Notes: generated by a model not told the origin, from the sequence alone. Positions 1 to 9,711 are shown, numbered from the stretch's first letter. The stretch is DNA of 64,000 nucleotides from Oscillospiraceae bacterium (GCA_015066515.1 SVOH01000006.1:43569-107568), one strand, 5' to 3'. Translations and numbers: made by a program.

Positions 1-717
1 CCCGAAGGTATAACCTATAGCGACGAGGTTGTTCGCCGTTTTGCAGCACTTAAGCCCGCGGCAAAAGACTTTAAAATCTTTTGGGATAATGCTTATTGCA
101 TTCACGACCTTTATGACGAGGGTGACAAGCTGCTCAACATTTATGATGAATGTGTAAAAGCAGGCAACCCCGATTTGCCGATTATATTTGCATCTACCTC
201 AAAGATTTCTTTCCCCGGTGCAGGTGTGGCAGTAGCGGCAGGTAGCCACAATAACGTAGCAATCTTAAAAAGCCGTATGAAATTCCAGACCATAGGCCCC
301 GATAAGCTTAATCAGCTTCGCCACGCACGTATGTTTGAGTCCGCAAAAGACTTATACAAGCATATGAAAAAGCACGCCGATATTATAAGACCAAAATTTG
401 AAAGTGTGCTTACAGAGCTTGACGCACGCATAAAAGATACGGGCATTGCCCACTGGACCAATCCAAAGGGTGGATATTTTATAAGTCTTTACGTGCTACC
501 CGGTTGTGCTAAGAGAGTTGAACAGCTTTGTGCAAACGCAGGTCTTATACTCACACCTGCGGGTGCGGCTTACCCATACGGCATTGACCCTGATGACTCT
601 AATCTCCGTATAGCACCAACCTATCCAAGTGCCGAAGAAATTAAAACCGCGGCGGTTATTCTTTGCGCGGCGGTTAAGGTTGCGGCTTTGGAAAAATTGA
701 TGGCAGATATTGCTTAA
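1..717 (+). CDS. Aspartate aminotransferase, type Ic (C-terminal part)
   Basis: The reading frame is open from base 1, so the N-terminus lies outside the window; 238 residues remain. It is a PLP-dependent fold-type I aminotransferase. The cofactor Asp/Tyr region reads IFWDNAYCIHDLYDEG and the Schiff-base lysine lies in FASTSKISFPGAG, near residue 68 of the visible part. The spacing and the WDNAYxIHDL signature match the Corynebacterium-type subgroup Ic aspartate aminotransferases, often annotated as MocR-like or PF12897, rather than classical AspC. The predicted reaction is aspartate + 2-oxoglutarate to oxaloacetate + glutamate in the cytosol. The C-terminal arginine-containing substrate segment (DDSNLRIAPTYPS) is present. 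No operon partner is visible; the next gene has its own promoter. The exact amino donor is inferred from the family. Confidence 0.85.
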   Translation, partial: PEGITYSDEVVRRFAALKPAAKDFKIFWDNAYCIHDLYDEGDKLLNIYDECVKAGNPDLPIIFASTSKISFPGAGVAVAAGSHNNVAILKSRMKFQTIGPDKLNQLRHARMFESAKDLYKHMKKHADIIRPKFESVLTELDARIKDTGIAHWTNPKGGYFISLYVLPGCAKRVEQLCANAGLILTPAGAAYPYGIDPDDSNLRIAPTYPSAEEIKTAAVILCAAVKVAALEKLMADIA

Positions 718-721
718 TTTG

Positions 722-750
722 TTGACATTGTTCGTCAATTTAAGTATAAT
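722..750 (+). promoter_or_regulatory. Sigma-A promoter for secDF
   Basis: A consensus TTGACA (722-727) and TATAAT (745-750) are separated by 17 bases, directly upstream of secD. Confidence 0.8.
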
Positions 751-788
751 AATAAAATAATTCAAAAATTATTGGAGGTTTCAAAAAA

Positions 789-2171
789 ATGAAGTCTACA
801 ACTTCCCGCAAGTCGACCTTTTTTGTAATCCTTGCGCTGATTTTAGCACTCACTTATCTTGCTTTCTTCGGCATTGAGAATTACTATGGCGACATCAGAC
901 AAGTTTATGTTAAGGGCGCTAACGACATTCGTTGGGGTATTGATATCCGCGGCGGCGTTGAAGCAGTATTTAGCCCCGACAAGCAGGATGTTGAAATTAC
1001 AAGCGAAGATATGGACTCTGCAAAGGCCATTATAGAAACTCGTCTTGTAAATAACAACATTACCGACTATGAGGTTTATACCGACAACTTCAATCACCAG
1101 ATTATCGTTCGTTTCCCATGGGCAGCAGACGAGAGCGACTTTGACGCACAAAAGGCTGTTCAAGAGCTTGGCGAGACCGCAATGCTTACCTTCTGCGGCA
1201 ATCAGACGCAAACCGACGTTATCCTGAAGGGTGCCGCAGACATCAAGTCTGCTCAGGCAGGCGTTGACCCCGAGAACCCAACTGTTCCTCTTGTATTGCT
1301 TGAGCTTACAGATGCGGGTAAAGCAAAGTTTGCTGCCGGCACACAAAAGTACTTAGGTCAGCAAATTTCTATCTGGATGGATGAAACTATGATTTCGGCT
1401 CCTACCGTTAACAACGTTATTACCGAAGGTGTTGCAACCATTACAGGTATTGGCTCGGCCGAGGAGGCAAAGGACCTTGCCGATAAAATCAACGCAGGTT
1501 CACTTCCATTCGCGCTTACAGTAGATGAAAGCAAATTACAGATAATTTCTCCATCATTGGGCTCCGACGCACTTAAGGTAATGGTTATTGCCGGCGCTAT
1601 CGCTTTTGGTATTGTTTGTCTTATTATGATAACTCGTTACCGCGTAAACGGTGTTGTGGCTTCAATCGCATTGCTTGGTCAGCTTGCAGGCTCTATTGCT
1701 TGTATCTCGGGCTTCTTCCCCGCTGTCTCAAGCTTTACACTTACCATACCTGGTATTGCAGGTATTATACTCTCAATTGGTGTGGGCGTTGACTGTAACG
1801 TAATTGCTGCCGAGCGTATTCGCGATGAATTTAGACGCGGCAAGCCACTCGATGCCGCAATAAATTCAGGCTTTAAAAACAGTCTTTCGGCAATTATCGA
1901 CGGTAATGTTACCATCGTAATCGTTGCAATCGTACTTATGGGTGCATTTGGTTCGCCCGACAGCTTCCTTGCTAAAATATTCTCACCTGTTATGTCACTC
2001 TTTGGTACATCAATTACAGGCTCTATCTATTCATTTGGTTATACACTTCTTATAGGTGTTATTTTCAACCTAATTATGGGCGTTCTTGCTTCCAAGTTAA
2101 TGCTTAAGAGCATATCTCAACTTAAAGGTATGAGAAATCCTGCCCTTTACGGAGGTAAGAAAAATGGCTAA
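789..2171 (+). CDS. secD: Protein translocase subunit SecD
   Basis: SecD, with SecF, uses the proton gradient to pull secreted proteins through SecYEG on the outer side of the membrane. The 460-residue protein has an N-terminal membrane helix (about 12-28) and a large external P1 region containing the hallmark WGIDIRGGVEAVF (about 48-60) and DAGKAKFA segments. A cluster of five C-terminal helices begins near residue 260, with the conserved GVDCNVIAAERIRDEFRRGK stretch (GxDxNV/I motif). The length suits SecD genes that are separate from secF, as opposed to the fused SecDF of Bacillus. The start is an ATG with ATTGGAGG upstream. The last bases overlap the secF start by 8 nt, so the two are translationally coupled. 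Confidence 0.95.
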   Translation: MKSTTSRKSTFFVILALILALTYLAFFGIENYYGDIRQVYVKGANDIRWGIDIRGGVEAVFSPDKQDVEITSEDMDSAKAIIETRLVNNNITDYEVYTDNFNHQIIVRFPWAADESDFDAQKAVQELGETAMLTFCGNQTQTDVILKGAADIKSAQAGVDPENPTVPLVLLELTDAGKAKFAAGTQKYLGQQISIWMDETMISAPTVNNVITEGVATITGIGSAEEAKDLADKINAGSLPFALTVDESKLQIISPSLGSDALKVMVIAGAIAFGIVCLIMITRYRVNGVVASIALLGQLAGSIACISGFFPAVSSFTLTIPGIAGIILSIGVGVDCNVIAAERIRDEFRRGKPLDAAINSGFKNSLSAIIDGNVTIVIVAIVLMGAFGSPDSFLAKIFSPVMSLFGTSITGSIYSFGYTLLIGVIFNLIMGVLASKLMLKSISQLKGMRNPALYGGKKNG

Positions 2172-3081
2172 TAAAACAATCAATACAAAGAAATGGTTTA
2201 AAACTACTATAATTGTATATGCAATTTTAATTCTTGCAGGTATTATAATGACTGTAGTTTTTGGTCCTAAGCTTGATATAAACTTCAGCGGTGGTACAAA
2301 AATTTCATATTCATACAAAGGCGATATTGCTGAGAAGGATTTCAAAGACAAGGTTGCTACTGTTCTTGACAAAGAATTCTCTGTAAGCAAAAACACTTCT
2401 CTTGCAGGTGACGTTAATTCATATGTAATTACTCTTGCAGGTAAAAATTCTATAGCTGCTGAGACTCAAGAAAAAATCACAACCACTCTACAAAAAGAAT
2501 TTAAAGATAACGACATAAATCTTTACGACTCAAACTCAGTAAGTCCTACCGTTGCAGGAACATTCTTTATAAAGAGTTTAGTTGCAGTAATTATTACAGC
2601 AGTTTTTGTTGTAATTTACGTAGGTATCCGTTTTAGAAAAATAGGCGGCGTGTCGGCATCTCTTACCGCTTTTTGCGCTCTTATTCTTGACCTGCTTACT
2701 GCTTTCTTTATCTGCGTAATCTTTAGATTACCAATCGATATGAACTTTATGGCAGTAGTGCTTACCATTCTTGGTTACTCACTTAACGATACCATCGTTA
2801 TTTACGACCGTGTTCGTGAAAACAAACGTATGAATCCCAATATGCCTCTTTGCGAAAATATGGATTTAAGCGTATCTAACACACTTGTTCGTAACATTGT
2901 TACAACCGTTACAACCGTTTGTGCTGTGCTTACAATAGTTGTTGTATCTGAACTGTTTGGTCTTGTATCACTTCGTTCATTTGCAATTCCTATGATATTT
3001 GGTCTTATATCGGGTTGCTTCTCATCACTATTTGTTTCAGGTCCATTATGGGTTATGTACAAAGAAAGAAAAGCAAAATAA
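2164..3081 (+). CDS. secF: Protein translocase subunit SecF
   Basis: SecF partners SecD in the auxiliary translocase complex. The 305-residue protein has a first helix at about 12-32, then the typical LDINFSGGTKISYSYKG segment, a periplasmic-side domain, and five C-terminal helices. The GYSLNDTIVIYDRVRENKR motif (about 208-226) is diagnostic of SecF. It starts inside the secD stop region, overlapping by 8 nt, and a strong hairpin terminator follows immediately, so secD-secF is a two-gene operon. Nothing appears truncated. Confidence 0.95.
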   Translation: MANKTINTKKWFKTTIIVYAILILAGIIMTVVFGPKLDINFSGGTKISYSYKGDIAEKDFKDKVATVLDKEFSVSKNTSLAGDVNSYVITLAGKNSIAAETQEKITTTLQKEFKDNDINLYDSNSVSPTVAGTFFIKSLVAVIITAVFVVIYVGIRFRKIGGVSASLTAFCALILDLLTAFFICVIFRLPIDMNFMAVVLTILGYSLNDTIVIYDRVRENKRMNPNMPLCENMDLSVSNTLVRNIVTTVTTVCAVLTIVVVSELFGLVSLRSFAIPMIFGLISGCFSSLFVSGPLWVMYKERKAK

Positions 3082-3088
3082 TATATAT

Positions 3089-3120
3089 AAAAATCCCCCG
3101 TTTATACGGGGGATTTTTAT
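3089..3120. terminator. Bidirectional terminator between secF and the metallophosphoesterase
   Basis: An 11-bp stem (AAAATCCCCCG / CGGGGGATTTT) with a 6-base loop has T-runs on both sides. It serves both convergent genes and contains the last codons of the minus-strand gene. Confidence 0.85.
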
Positions 3121-4178
3121 TTTGCCTGTGTTCCGTCGCTTAGTATAGGCGGTTGGTCTACCGCTCCGCTAATGGCTCCCAGCCACTCCGCCGTAAAGTT
3201 TTGTGGCGCTTTTTGATTAAATTTTATTACCCTTCCACCACGGCACAAGGTATCGCTGTAACAGCCTGTTGATAATTTACCTGCAAACCCAAGTAACACT
3301 CCCTTATATGAACCTATAAAATTATTGCGGTGATTATGGCCAAACACCACCGCCTTTATATCACCCAGTTTTAAAATTGCGTCAAACATTTTATTATCTT
3401 GTGTTACAGTAGAAGTATGAACGTTGATTTTATCTATCGTTTTACCGTTTTGTGTGCTGTAACCCTTTGTGTTAAATTTAATTTCATTAGCCACACCGTA
3501 AATATTACATTCGCCACCATAATACATTTCAAGTGTTTGCGGCAACGGTATATGCATACAAAGTATTGAGGTCACCGCTTTTCCTCCGTTTTGCAGTGTT
3601 AATTTTTTTGATTGCTCTGTATACCAATTTATTTGCTTTGCGGTAAGCCCCTCATATCCACCTTTGTTTGAAGTTCCGCTATCCATGCCATATATTGCAA
3701 ACACTATACGTTCTCCGTCATTTGAATATACAGGCAGCACGTAATTCATAGGTCTTGCGCTTTCATAATTAATGTCAGTAGCATTTACCACGTCATTTAA
3801 ACAGTATTTATACGATTTGTACATATTATAATTTTTGTGGCTATATGGGTCATGATTACCGTTAGTGGTTGACCAATATATACCTCGACTTTCAAGCGGT
3901 GAAATAAACAACTCCCACATATCGTAGGGTATTTTGTTATATGAATTCATATCACCGTTTATAAGCACAAAATTCGGATTTGACCGCTTTACAAGTGTTT
4001 CAAGTTCATCACGCGCCTCATGCCATTGAGTAGTAGTATCACACTGCGGATCTGACACTACAAGAATTACAAAATCACCGTTTTTATCGCACATAAGCTC
4101 ATTGTTGTTTTCACTGCTCACAACAAACGACAATGCTACGGCCAAAATTGCCGCTACAAGCCACCAAATTTTTTTCAT
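3117..4178 (-). CDS. Secreted or membrane-anchored calcineurin-like metallophosphoesterase
   Basis: This 353-residue predicted phosphoesterase probably acts outside the membrane. An N-terminal helix (MKKIWWLVAAILAVALSFVV) looks like a signal peptide or anchor. The metal-binding blocks of the calcineurin-like family appear in order: SDPQC (~42-46), NGDMN (~74-78), NGNHD (~107-111), CMHIP (~208-212) and FGHNHRNN (~283-290). The first block has DxQ rather than DxH, as in purple acid phosphatase-like and class III members. The substrate (phosphomonoester, phosphodiester or lipid-linked phosphate) cannot be read from the sequence. It is monocistronic, convergent with secDF and divergent from ychF. 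Confidence 0.85.
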   Translation of the reverse strand: MKKIWWLVAAILAVALSFVVSSENNNELMCDKNGDFVILVVSDPQCDTTTQWHEARDELETLVKRSNPNFVLINGDMNSYNKIPYDMWELFISPLESRGIYWSTTNGNHDPYSHKNYNMYKSYKYCLNDVVNATDINYESARPMNYVLPVYSNDGERIVFAIYGMDSGTSNKGGYEGLTAKQINWYTEQSKKLTLQNGGKAVTSILCMHIPLPQTLEMYYGGECNIYGVANEIKFNTKGYSTQNGKTIDKINVHTSTVTQDNKMFDAILKLGDIKAVVFGHNHRNNFIGSYKGVLLGFAGKLSTGCYSDTLCRGGRVIKFNQKAPQNFTAEWLGAISGAVDQPPILSDGTQAK

Positions 4179-4269
4179 TTTTTCACCCCGAAAACCACAT
4201 TACATAAATAACATCCCCTAAATTCTAATTGGAATAACAAGAAAATGATGTAAACTAAATATATTTTTA

Positions 4270-4298
4270 TTGAAAAAAACTTTATTATAAGATATAAT
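4270..4298 (+). promoter_or_regulatory. Promoter for ychF
   Basis: TTGAAA (4270-4275) and TATAAT (4293-4298) with a 17-base spacer precede ychF. Confidence 0.7.
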
Positions 4299-4341
4299 GT
4301 TAAATTGATAATTACCAAATTTTAAGGAGATTTAAATTATT

Positions 4342-5442
4342 ATGAAGCTTGGTATGGTTGGACTTCCAAATGTTGGCAAGTCAACTCTTTTTAATGCTAT
4401 AACTAATGCGGGTGCACAGTCGGCTAACTATCCGTTTTGCACAATTGAACCAAATGTTGGTATGGTAAGTGTACCGGATGAGCGACTTGAAAAATTGGCC
4501 GAAATTTATAATCCCGATAAATTCACACCCGCTGTTATCGAGTTTGTTGATATAGCAGGTCTTGTAAAAGGCGCATCTAAGGGAGAGGGCCTTGGCAACA
4601 AATTCCTAAGCAACATTCGTGAGGTTGATGCCGTGGTGCACGTTGTTCGTTGCTTCGAAAGCACCGATATAATTCACGTAGAAGGCTCGGTCGATCCGCT
4701 TCGTGATATTGAAACCATAAACCTAGAGCTTATTCTCTCTGATATAGAAATAGCACAACGCCGACTTGACAAAGCAATCAAGGCGCTTAAAGGCGACAAG
4801 TCAATGCAGACAGAGGTTGACTTTTTAAAGCGACTTCTCACCCATTTAGAAGACGGACTTCCTGCACGTTCGGTAGAAATTACCTGTGATACCGACGCCG
4901 AGGTTTTAGCAACCACCTCCCTGCTTTCTGCAAAGCCTGTTATTTATGCTTGCAATATGAGTGAAGATGATTTCAAAAACGGTATTGACTCAAACGCCGG
5001 CTACAACGCAGTAAAGGAAGCCGCCGCTAAAGAAAACGCCGAGATACTTCCTATCTGCGCAGCTTTAGAGTCTGAGCTTGCAGGTCTTGACGACGAAGAA
5101 AAGGCAATGTTCTTAGAGGATCTTGGCCTTGAGCGCTCAGGTCTTGACCGTATGATTCAAAAATGCTATAGTCTTTTGGGCCTTATTTCGTACCTTACAG
5201 CCGGCAAGCCCGAGGTTCGTGCATGGACTATAGAGCGCGGAACAAAAGCACCGCAAGCGGCAGGTAAAATTCACACCGATTTTGAGCGTGGATTTATTCG
5301 TGCCGAGGTTATAGCGTATGATGACTTTATGGCCTGCGGAGGCAATATGGTTGCCGCTAAAGAAAAGGGCCTTGTTAGAAGCGAAGGCAAAGAATACGTT
5401 ATGAACGATGGCGATATCGTTCTTTTCAGATTTAATGTATAA
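4342..5442 (+). CDS. ychF: Redox-regulated ATPase/GTPase YchF (OLA1 family)
   Basis: YchF is a ribosome-associated P-loop NTPase of the Obg superfamily that prefers ATP; it affects translation and stress responses. The 366-residue protein matches the usual 360-370. The P-loop is GLPNVGKST (7-15), the switch II region is [22 protein letters not shown], and the G4 position reads NMSE, the altered NKxD motif typical of this family. A helical coiled domain follows, and a C-terminal TGS domain begins near residue 280 (KPEVRAWTI ... [11 protein letters not shown] ... [18 protein letters not shown]). AAGGAG lies upstream of the ATG. It appears to be monocistronic with its own promoter. Confidence 0.97.
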   Translation: MKLGMVGLPNVGKSTLFNAITNAGAQSANYPFCTIEPNVGMVSVPDERLEKLAEIYNPDKFTPAVIEFVDIAGLVKGASKGEGLGNKFLSNIREVDAVVHVVRCFESTDIIHVEGSVDPLRDIETINLELILSDIEIAQRRLDKAIKALKGDKSMQTEVDFLKRLLTHLEDGLPARSVEITCDTDAEVLATTSLLSAKPVIYACNMSEDDFKNGIDSNAGYNAVKEAAAKENAEILPICAALESELAGLDDEEKAMFLEDLGLERSGLDRMIQKCYSLLGLISYLTAGKPEVRAWTIERGTKAPQAAGKIHTDFERGFIRAEVIAYDDFMACGGNMVAAKEKGLVRSEGKEYVMNDGDIVLFRFNV

Positions 5443-5482
5443 CAACTAACATATCGCCCAAAAATATTTTTGGGTGATTATC

Positions 5483-5866
5483 TTGAAAAAGCATAAATGT
5501 AACCTTACAATATTTGGTATTGGTGCTATCGGCTACGGACTTATTGAAATACTATGGCGCGGACGCACGCATTGGTCTATGCTATGTGCAGGCGGTATGG
5601 CATTTTTAGGTCTATCAAAAATATCTGAGCGTCTAAAAAGCACTAATCTTTTCATAAAAGCACTCGCCGGATGCGGTTTTATTACCACTATTGAATATAT
5701 TTTTGGAATTCTTTTTAATATCATTTTAAAACGCAAGGTTTGGGACTACAGCCGTATGCCGCTCAATATCGGCGGTCAAATTTGTGCTTTATATTCTCTT
5801 TTTTGGTTAGTATTGAGTTTTATTTTTATTCCAATATCCGATAAAATTCGACATAAAATGAGGTGA
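5483..5866 (+). CDS. Small multi-spanning membrane protein, CmpB-like (ABC_trans_CmpB family)
   Basis: A 127-residue integral membrane protein with about four helices. The segment WDYSRMPLNIGGQICALYSLFW near the C-terminal half matches the conserved motif of the PF06541 family, labelled putative type IV ABC transporter; its biochemical role is not established. I place the start at TTG 5483 because GGGTGAT lies 8 nt upstream; a GTG at 5474 would overlap that ribosome site. It ends 6 nt before alr, so it probably shares the alr transcript. Function is unknown; only the family assignment is supported. Confidence 0.75.
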   Translation: MKKHKCNLTIFGIGAIGYGLIEILWRGRTHWSMLCAGGMAFLGLSKISERLKSTNLFIKALAGCGFITTIEYIFGILFNIILKRKVWDYSRMPLNIGGQICALYSLFWLVLSFIFIPISDKIRHKMR

Positions 5867-5872
5867 TACATC

Positions 5873-7006
5873 GTGGCAAATTTTTTACGCAGAACATGGG
5901 CAGAAATAGATACCGACGCATTATTACACAATCTTAACATCATTAAAGATACCGTAAAGACACAACTTTGTGCAGTGGTTAAGGCCGACGCATACGGTCA
6001 CGGTGTAAATATAATTGCACCCATTTTACAAAAAGGCGGCGTTGATTGCTTTGCCGTATCTAATATTGAAGAAGCAATTGAGCTTCGCGAAATTGGAATT
6101 ATAAAACCGATTTTAATTTTAGGATACACCCCCTGTGAATACGCAAAAGAAATTTCAAAGTATGATATTTCACAATGTGTTTATTCCCTCGACTACGCTA
6201 AAGATCTTTCCAATGAAGCTGTCAAAAATAATATAAATATTAAAATACATATTAAGCTTGATACCGGTATGTCACGTATTGGCTTTGACTGTCGAAACGA
6301 TGATTTAAAGGATATTAAAAATGCTATATTAGCCGCTAAGCTTGAAGGCTTTGTTTTAGAGGGTGTGTTCACCCACTTTGCAGTATCAGACAGAAGCAAA
6401 TCGCAAGAAGACGGTTTTACCGATGCTCAATATAATCGTTTTAAAAATGCGGTTGATATATTAAAGCAAAACGGTTTAAATCCCAAACTTTGTCACTGTT
6501 GTAATTCGGCTGCATTGTGTCTTGACGGTGACAAACATTTTGATTTATGCCGTGCAGGTATTATTCTTTACGGTCTTACTCCGTCAAGCGATTTAAAGCT
6601 ACATCAAAGCTTTGAGCCTGTTATGAGCTTAAAATCAGTAGTGTCTCAGGTAAAAGAAATTACTGCCGGCGATACTGTAAGCTATGGCAGAACCTTTGCC
6701 GCCGATAAAAATATAATTGTTGCAACGGTTAGCTGCGGCTATGCCGACGGTTATCCTCGCTTGCTTTCAAATAAGGGTTATGTGCTTATAAACGGGTGCC
6801 GCGCAAATATTATAGGCCGCGTGTGTATGGATCAATTTTGTGTCGATGTTACCGATATTCCAAATGTTAAACGCGGCGACGAGGTGCTACTGTGGGGTAA
6901 AGATTTACCCGTAGAAACACTCGCTGATATGATCGGCACTATAAATTACGAAATGGTTTGCGGTGTATCAAGCCGTGTTAAAAGAATAAAAATAAAAGGA
7001 CAATAA
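5873..7006 (+). CDS. alr: Alanine racemase
   Basis: This enzyme converts L-alanine to D-alanine for peptidoglycan in the cytosol, using PLP. The 377 residues match the family length. The PLP lysine is K37 in AVVKADAYGHG, and the second catalytic residue is Y271 in GDTVSYGRTF. The HFAVSD and CMDQFCVDVTD segments are also typical. The GTG start at 5873 is preceded by a strong GAGGTGAT. The upstream membrane gene ends 6 nt away, suggesting co-transcription. A hairpin terminator covers the end of the gene. Confidence 0.96.
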   Translation: MANFLRRTWAEIDTDALLHNLNIIKDTVKTQLCAVVKADAYGHGVNIIAPILQKGGVDCFAVSNIEEAIELREIGIIKPILILGYTPCEYAKEISKYDISQCVYSLDYAKDLSNEAVKNNINIKIHIKLDTGMSRIGFDCRNDDLKDIKNAILAAKLEGFVLEGVFTHFAVSDRSKSQEDGFTDAQYNRFKNAVDILKQNGLNPKLCHCCNSAALCLDGDKHFDLCRAGIILYGLTPSSDLKLHQSFEPVMSLKSVVSQVKEITAGDTVSYGRTFAADKNIIVATVSCGYADGYPRLLSNKGYVLINGCRANIIGRVCMDQFCVDVTDIPNVKRGDEVLLWGKDLPVETLADMIGTINYEMVCGVSSRVKRIKIKGQ

Positions 7007-7032
7007 TACCAAGGGGTATTATTGCCCTTTTT
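6994..7032 (+). terminator. Terminator of alr
   Basis: CAATAATACC (7001-7010) pairs with GGTATTATTG (7015-7024), extended by AAAGG/CCTTT, followed by T5. The alr stop codon lies in the left arm. Confidence 0.75.
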
Positions 7033-7055
7033 GATTTACGAAAGGATTTTTTGTT

Positions 7056-8543
7056 TTGAAAAAATATATTCTTACTTTAGACGAAGGCACCACTAGTGCA
7101 AGAGCGATTGTTTTTGATGAGGGCGGCTGTGTTGTGTCAATCGCACAAAACGAATTTACACAAATTTATCCTAAGCCATCTTGGGTAGAGCACGACCCTA
7201 TAGAAATACTGTCTGCGCAGTATTCGGCAATTACAGAATGTATTATAAAATCAGGGCTTAACGTGTCAGATATTTCTTGTGTCGGTATCACCAACCAACG
7301 TGAAACGGTTATTGTATGGAACAAATACACGGGGGAGCCTATATATAACGCTATCGTATGGCAATGCCGTCGCACAGCGCATTACTGTGAAGAACTTAAA
7401 TCTCGTGGGCACGAGCAATATATAGCCGATACCACGGGACTTAAAATTGATGCATATTTCAGTGGTACAAAAATAAAGTGGATTCTCGATAATGTCGACG
7501 GCGCTCGCGAAGCCGCCAATCGTGGCGAACTGCTTTTTGGTACAATTGACACCTGGCTTATGTGGAAGCTGTCAAGCGGAAAAATTCACGCCACCGACCA
7601 AACTAACGCTTCTCGCACAATGCTTTATGATATACATAATTTATGTTGGGATAAAAAACTACTTGAAATTTTAAATATTCCCGAAAGTATGTTGCCCACA
7701 GTTCAAAAAAGCGGTAGTGTATATGGCAACATTGATATTATGGGTGTACAGCTTACGGTTTGCGGTGTTGCAGGCGACCAGCAGTCCGCACTTTTTGGCC
7801 AAAACTGTATAAATGTGGGTGACGTTAAAAACACCTACGGTACAGGTTGTTTCTTGCTTATGAATACGGGTGAATCGGCAGTTAAAAGCTGTAACGGGCT
7901 ACTTACCACAATTGCCGCCACAACCCAAAATTCACCCACCCAATACGCTCTTGAGGGTAGCGTTTTTATTGGCGGTGCTGTAATTCAATGGCTTCGCGAC
8001 GAAATGAAGCTTATTGAGAATGCACCCCAAAGCGAAGAGTTAGCCCTTGCGGTACCTGATAGCGCCGGAGTATACATAGTGCCTGCATTTTCAGGTCTTG
8101 GCGCACCTTATTGGGATATGTATGCACGCGGTACTATTTGCGGTCTTACCCGCGGCGCAGGACGCAATCACATAGTACGCGCGGCGCTTGAGTCGATAGC
8201 ATATCAGACCAACGACCTTATTACCGCTATGCAAAACGATGCAAATGTTACAATTACTTCCCTAAAAGCCGATGGCGGCGCGGCACGAAACAAATTTTTA
8301 ATGCAGTTTCAAGCCGATATATCAAATACAAATGTTATCTGCCCCGCCAATGCCGAGGCGACAGCCTTAGGCGCCGCGTTACTTGCGGGCATTACGGCAG
8401 GTATAATTGATAACGACACACAAAATATAAATTCAGACGCTACCATCTTTACACCAAATATGTCAGACCAAACAAGACTTAAAAATCTTGATGGTTGGCA
8501 CCGTGCCATAGCCAGCACTATTTCTTTTACAAAGGAGAAATAA
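7056..8543 (+). CDS. glpK: Glycerol kinase
   Basis: Glycerol kinase phosphorylates glycerol to sn-glycerol 3-phosphate with ATP. The 495-residue FGGY-family protein begins with LTLDEGTTSARAIVFD (phosphate 1 motif) and includes GITNQRET, VWQCRRT, GTIDTWLMWKL, TNASRTMLYDI and GDQQSALFGQ. The second domain carries GTGCFLLMNTG and FSGLGAPYWDMYARGTICGLTRG. All are closest to GlpK rather than other FGGY sugar kinases. The start is TTG at 7056 with AAAGGA upstream. The downstream hydrolase begins 1 nt after the stop, so the pair is an operon, possibly linking glycerol release from lipids to its phosphorylation. Confidence 0.95.
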   Translation: MKKYILTLDEGTTSARAIVFDEGGCVVSIAQNEFTQIYPKPSWVEHDPIEILSAQYSAITECIIKSGLNVSDISCVGITNQRETVIVWNKYTGEPIYNAIVWQCRRTAHYCEELKSRGHEQYIADTTGLKIDAYFSGTKIKWILDNVDGAREAANRGELLFGTIDTWLMWKLSSGKIHATDQTNASRTMLYDIHNLCWDKKLLEILNIPESMLPTVQKSGSVYGNIDIMGVQLTVCGVAGDQQSALFGQNCINVGDVKNTYGTGCFLLMNTGESAVKSCNGLLTTIAATTQNSPTQYALEGSVFIGGAVIQWLRDEMKLIENAPQSEELALAVPDSAGVYIVPAFSGLGAPYWDMYARGTICGLTRGAGRNHIVRAALESIAYQTNDLITAMQNDANVTITSLKADGGAARNKFLMQFQADISNTNVICPANAEATALGAALLAGITAGIIDNDTQNINSDATIFTPNMSDQTRLKNLDGWHRAIASTISFTKEK

Positions 8544-8544
8544 T

Positions 8545-9462
8545 ATGAAATTTGAAATAAAACAAAAGAAAATTTTATCAAGTGACAACAAAAATACCCT
8601 TTCTGGAATTATGTATATTCCTGACGGTGATATACGCGGTATATTTCATTTAGTGCACGGTATGACCGAATATATTGGAAGATACGAGCCGCTTTTTGAA
8701 AATCTTGCCGCGGCGGGTTACTTATGTGTAGGCTTTGATAACTTAGGTCACGGCAACACAGCGCGAGAAGATGATTTGGGCTTTATAGCCTCTAAAAACG
8801 GTTGGTCTTATATGGTAGATGATGTAAAGCTATTTGCCGACAGCGTAAAGGCCGACTACCCCGATTTACCATATATCTTAATGGGGCACAGTATGGGTTC
8901 TTTTATTACAAGAATTGCTGTATCGCGTTATAGCGACCTTGCTGACAAATACATTTGCTGTGGCACCGCAGGTAGCAATCCCGCCGCGGCGGCAGGACTA
9001 CTGCTTTGCAAAATTATAAAAGCGTTTCGCGGCGAACGCGCTATATCACCTTTTATAGAAAATATGGCTTTTGGCTCGTATAATAAGCGTTTTGACGGCG
9101 ACACCAAATACGAATGGTTAACCAAAGACCGCAAGGTAATAGACAAATATGCCGCCGATAAATTATGTACCTTCCACTTCTCTGTTTCCGCTATGCACGA
9201 CCTTATAACACTTATTAAAGTATGCAACAGTAAAAAATGCTTCGCCGATACAAATCCCAACCTGCCAATACTGCTAATTGCGGGAGATATGGACCCTGTA
9301 GGCAATTACGGCAAGGGAGTAAAAGAGGTTTATAATAACTATAAATCATCGGGCAAAAGCGACGTGACAATGTTCCTTTATGAAAACTGTCGCCACGAAA
9401 TACATAATGATACCAGCCGTGAGCAAATGACCGAAGACATTTTAAAATTCATTGCAAAATAA
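8545..9462 (+). CDS. Alpha/beta hydrolase, monoacylglycerol lipase-like (S33 hydrolase family)
   Basis: A 305-residue cytosolic serine hydrolase. HGMTEYIGRY is the oxyanion region, FDNLGHGNTA follows, and the nucleophile serine is in GHSMGSF (about 115-121). The acid is probably in AGDMDPVGNYG and the histidine in YENCRHEIHND near the C-terminus, completing a Ser-Asp-His triad. This pattern is typical of the hydrolase_4/monoacylglycerol lipase and lysophospholipase group. It lies 1 nt behind glpK, and a lipase that releases glycerol would feed GlpK; that link is inference from context. The substrate is not proven. Confidence 0.85.
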   Translation: MKFEIKQKKILSSDNKNTLSGIMYIPDGDIRGIFHLVHGMTEYIGRYEPLFENLAAAGYLCVGFDNLGHGNTAREDDLGFIASKNGWSYMVDDVKLFADSVKADYPDLPYILMGHSMGSFITRIAVSRYSDLADKYICCGTAGSNPAAAAGLLLCKIIKAFRGERAISPFIENMAFGSYNKRFDGDTKYEWLTKDRKVIDKYAADKLCTFHFSVSAMHDLITLIKVCNSKKCFADTNPNLPILLIAGDMDPVGNYGKGVKEVYNNYKSSGKSDVTMFLYENCRHEIHNDTSREQMTEDILKFIAK

Positions 9463-9466
9463 AAAG

Positions 9467-9491
9467 TAGGGGCGACCGATGGTCGCCCCTA
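9467..9491. terminator. Hairpin terminator shared by hydrolase and XRE gene
   Basis: Perfect 11-bp stem TAGGGGCGACC / GGTCGCCCCTA with GAT loop. The T-run lies on the minus-strand side (CTTTTT), so it mainly terminates the XRE gene. Confidence 0.7.
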
Positions 9492-9504
9492 TTCCTATTA
9501 TTTC

Positions 9505-9711
9505 TTATTTCAAAAAGTCTTTTCCTGTTATTAGATAGTCAATAGATTTTTTAAAGTAATTTGAAAGCATTACAAGTGTTTCTAAATCAGGATTGCGTTT
9601 ACCGTTTTCGTAATTAGAAATTGCTTCTCTTGTTATGTTTAAATCCATAGCAACTTTAAGTTGGCTATATTTCTTAACTTTACGAATTTCTCGCAATCCC
9701 AACATTTTCAC
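9505..9711 (-). CDS. XRE-family transcriptional regulator
   Basis: A 68-residue protein made almost entirely of one helix-turn-helix of the Cro/CI type: SQLKVAMDLNITREAISNYENGKRNPD (about 16-42), followed by the helix LETLVMLSNYFKKSIDYLITG. It should bind DNA as a dimer without any extra sensor domain. The GTG start (9711) has GGGAGGT at a good distance; an ATG two codons in is possible. It is divergent from an unknown gene, and the shared intergenic region holds several TGTAAC/GTTACA half-sites, so it very likely represses itself and its neighbour. Confidence 0.85.
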   Translation of the reverse strand: MKMLGLREIRKVKKYSQLKVAMDLNITREAISNYENGKRNPDLETLVMLSNYFKKSIDYLITGKDFLK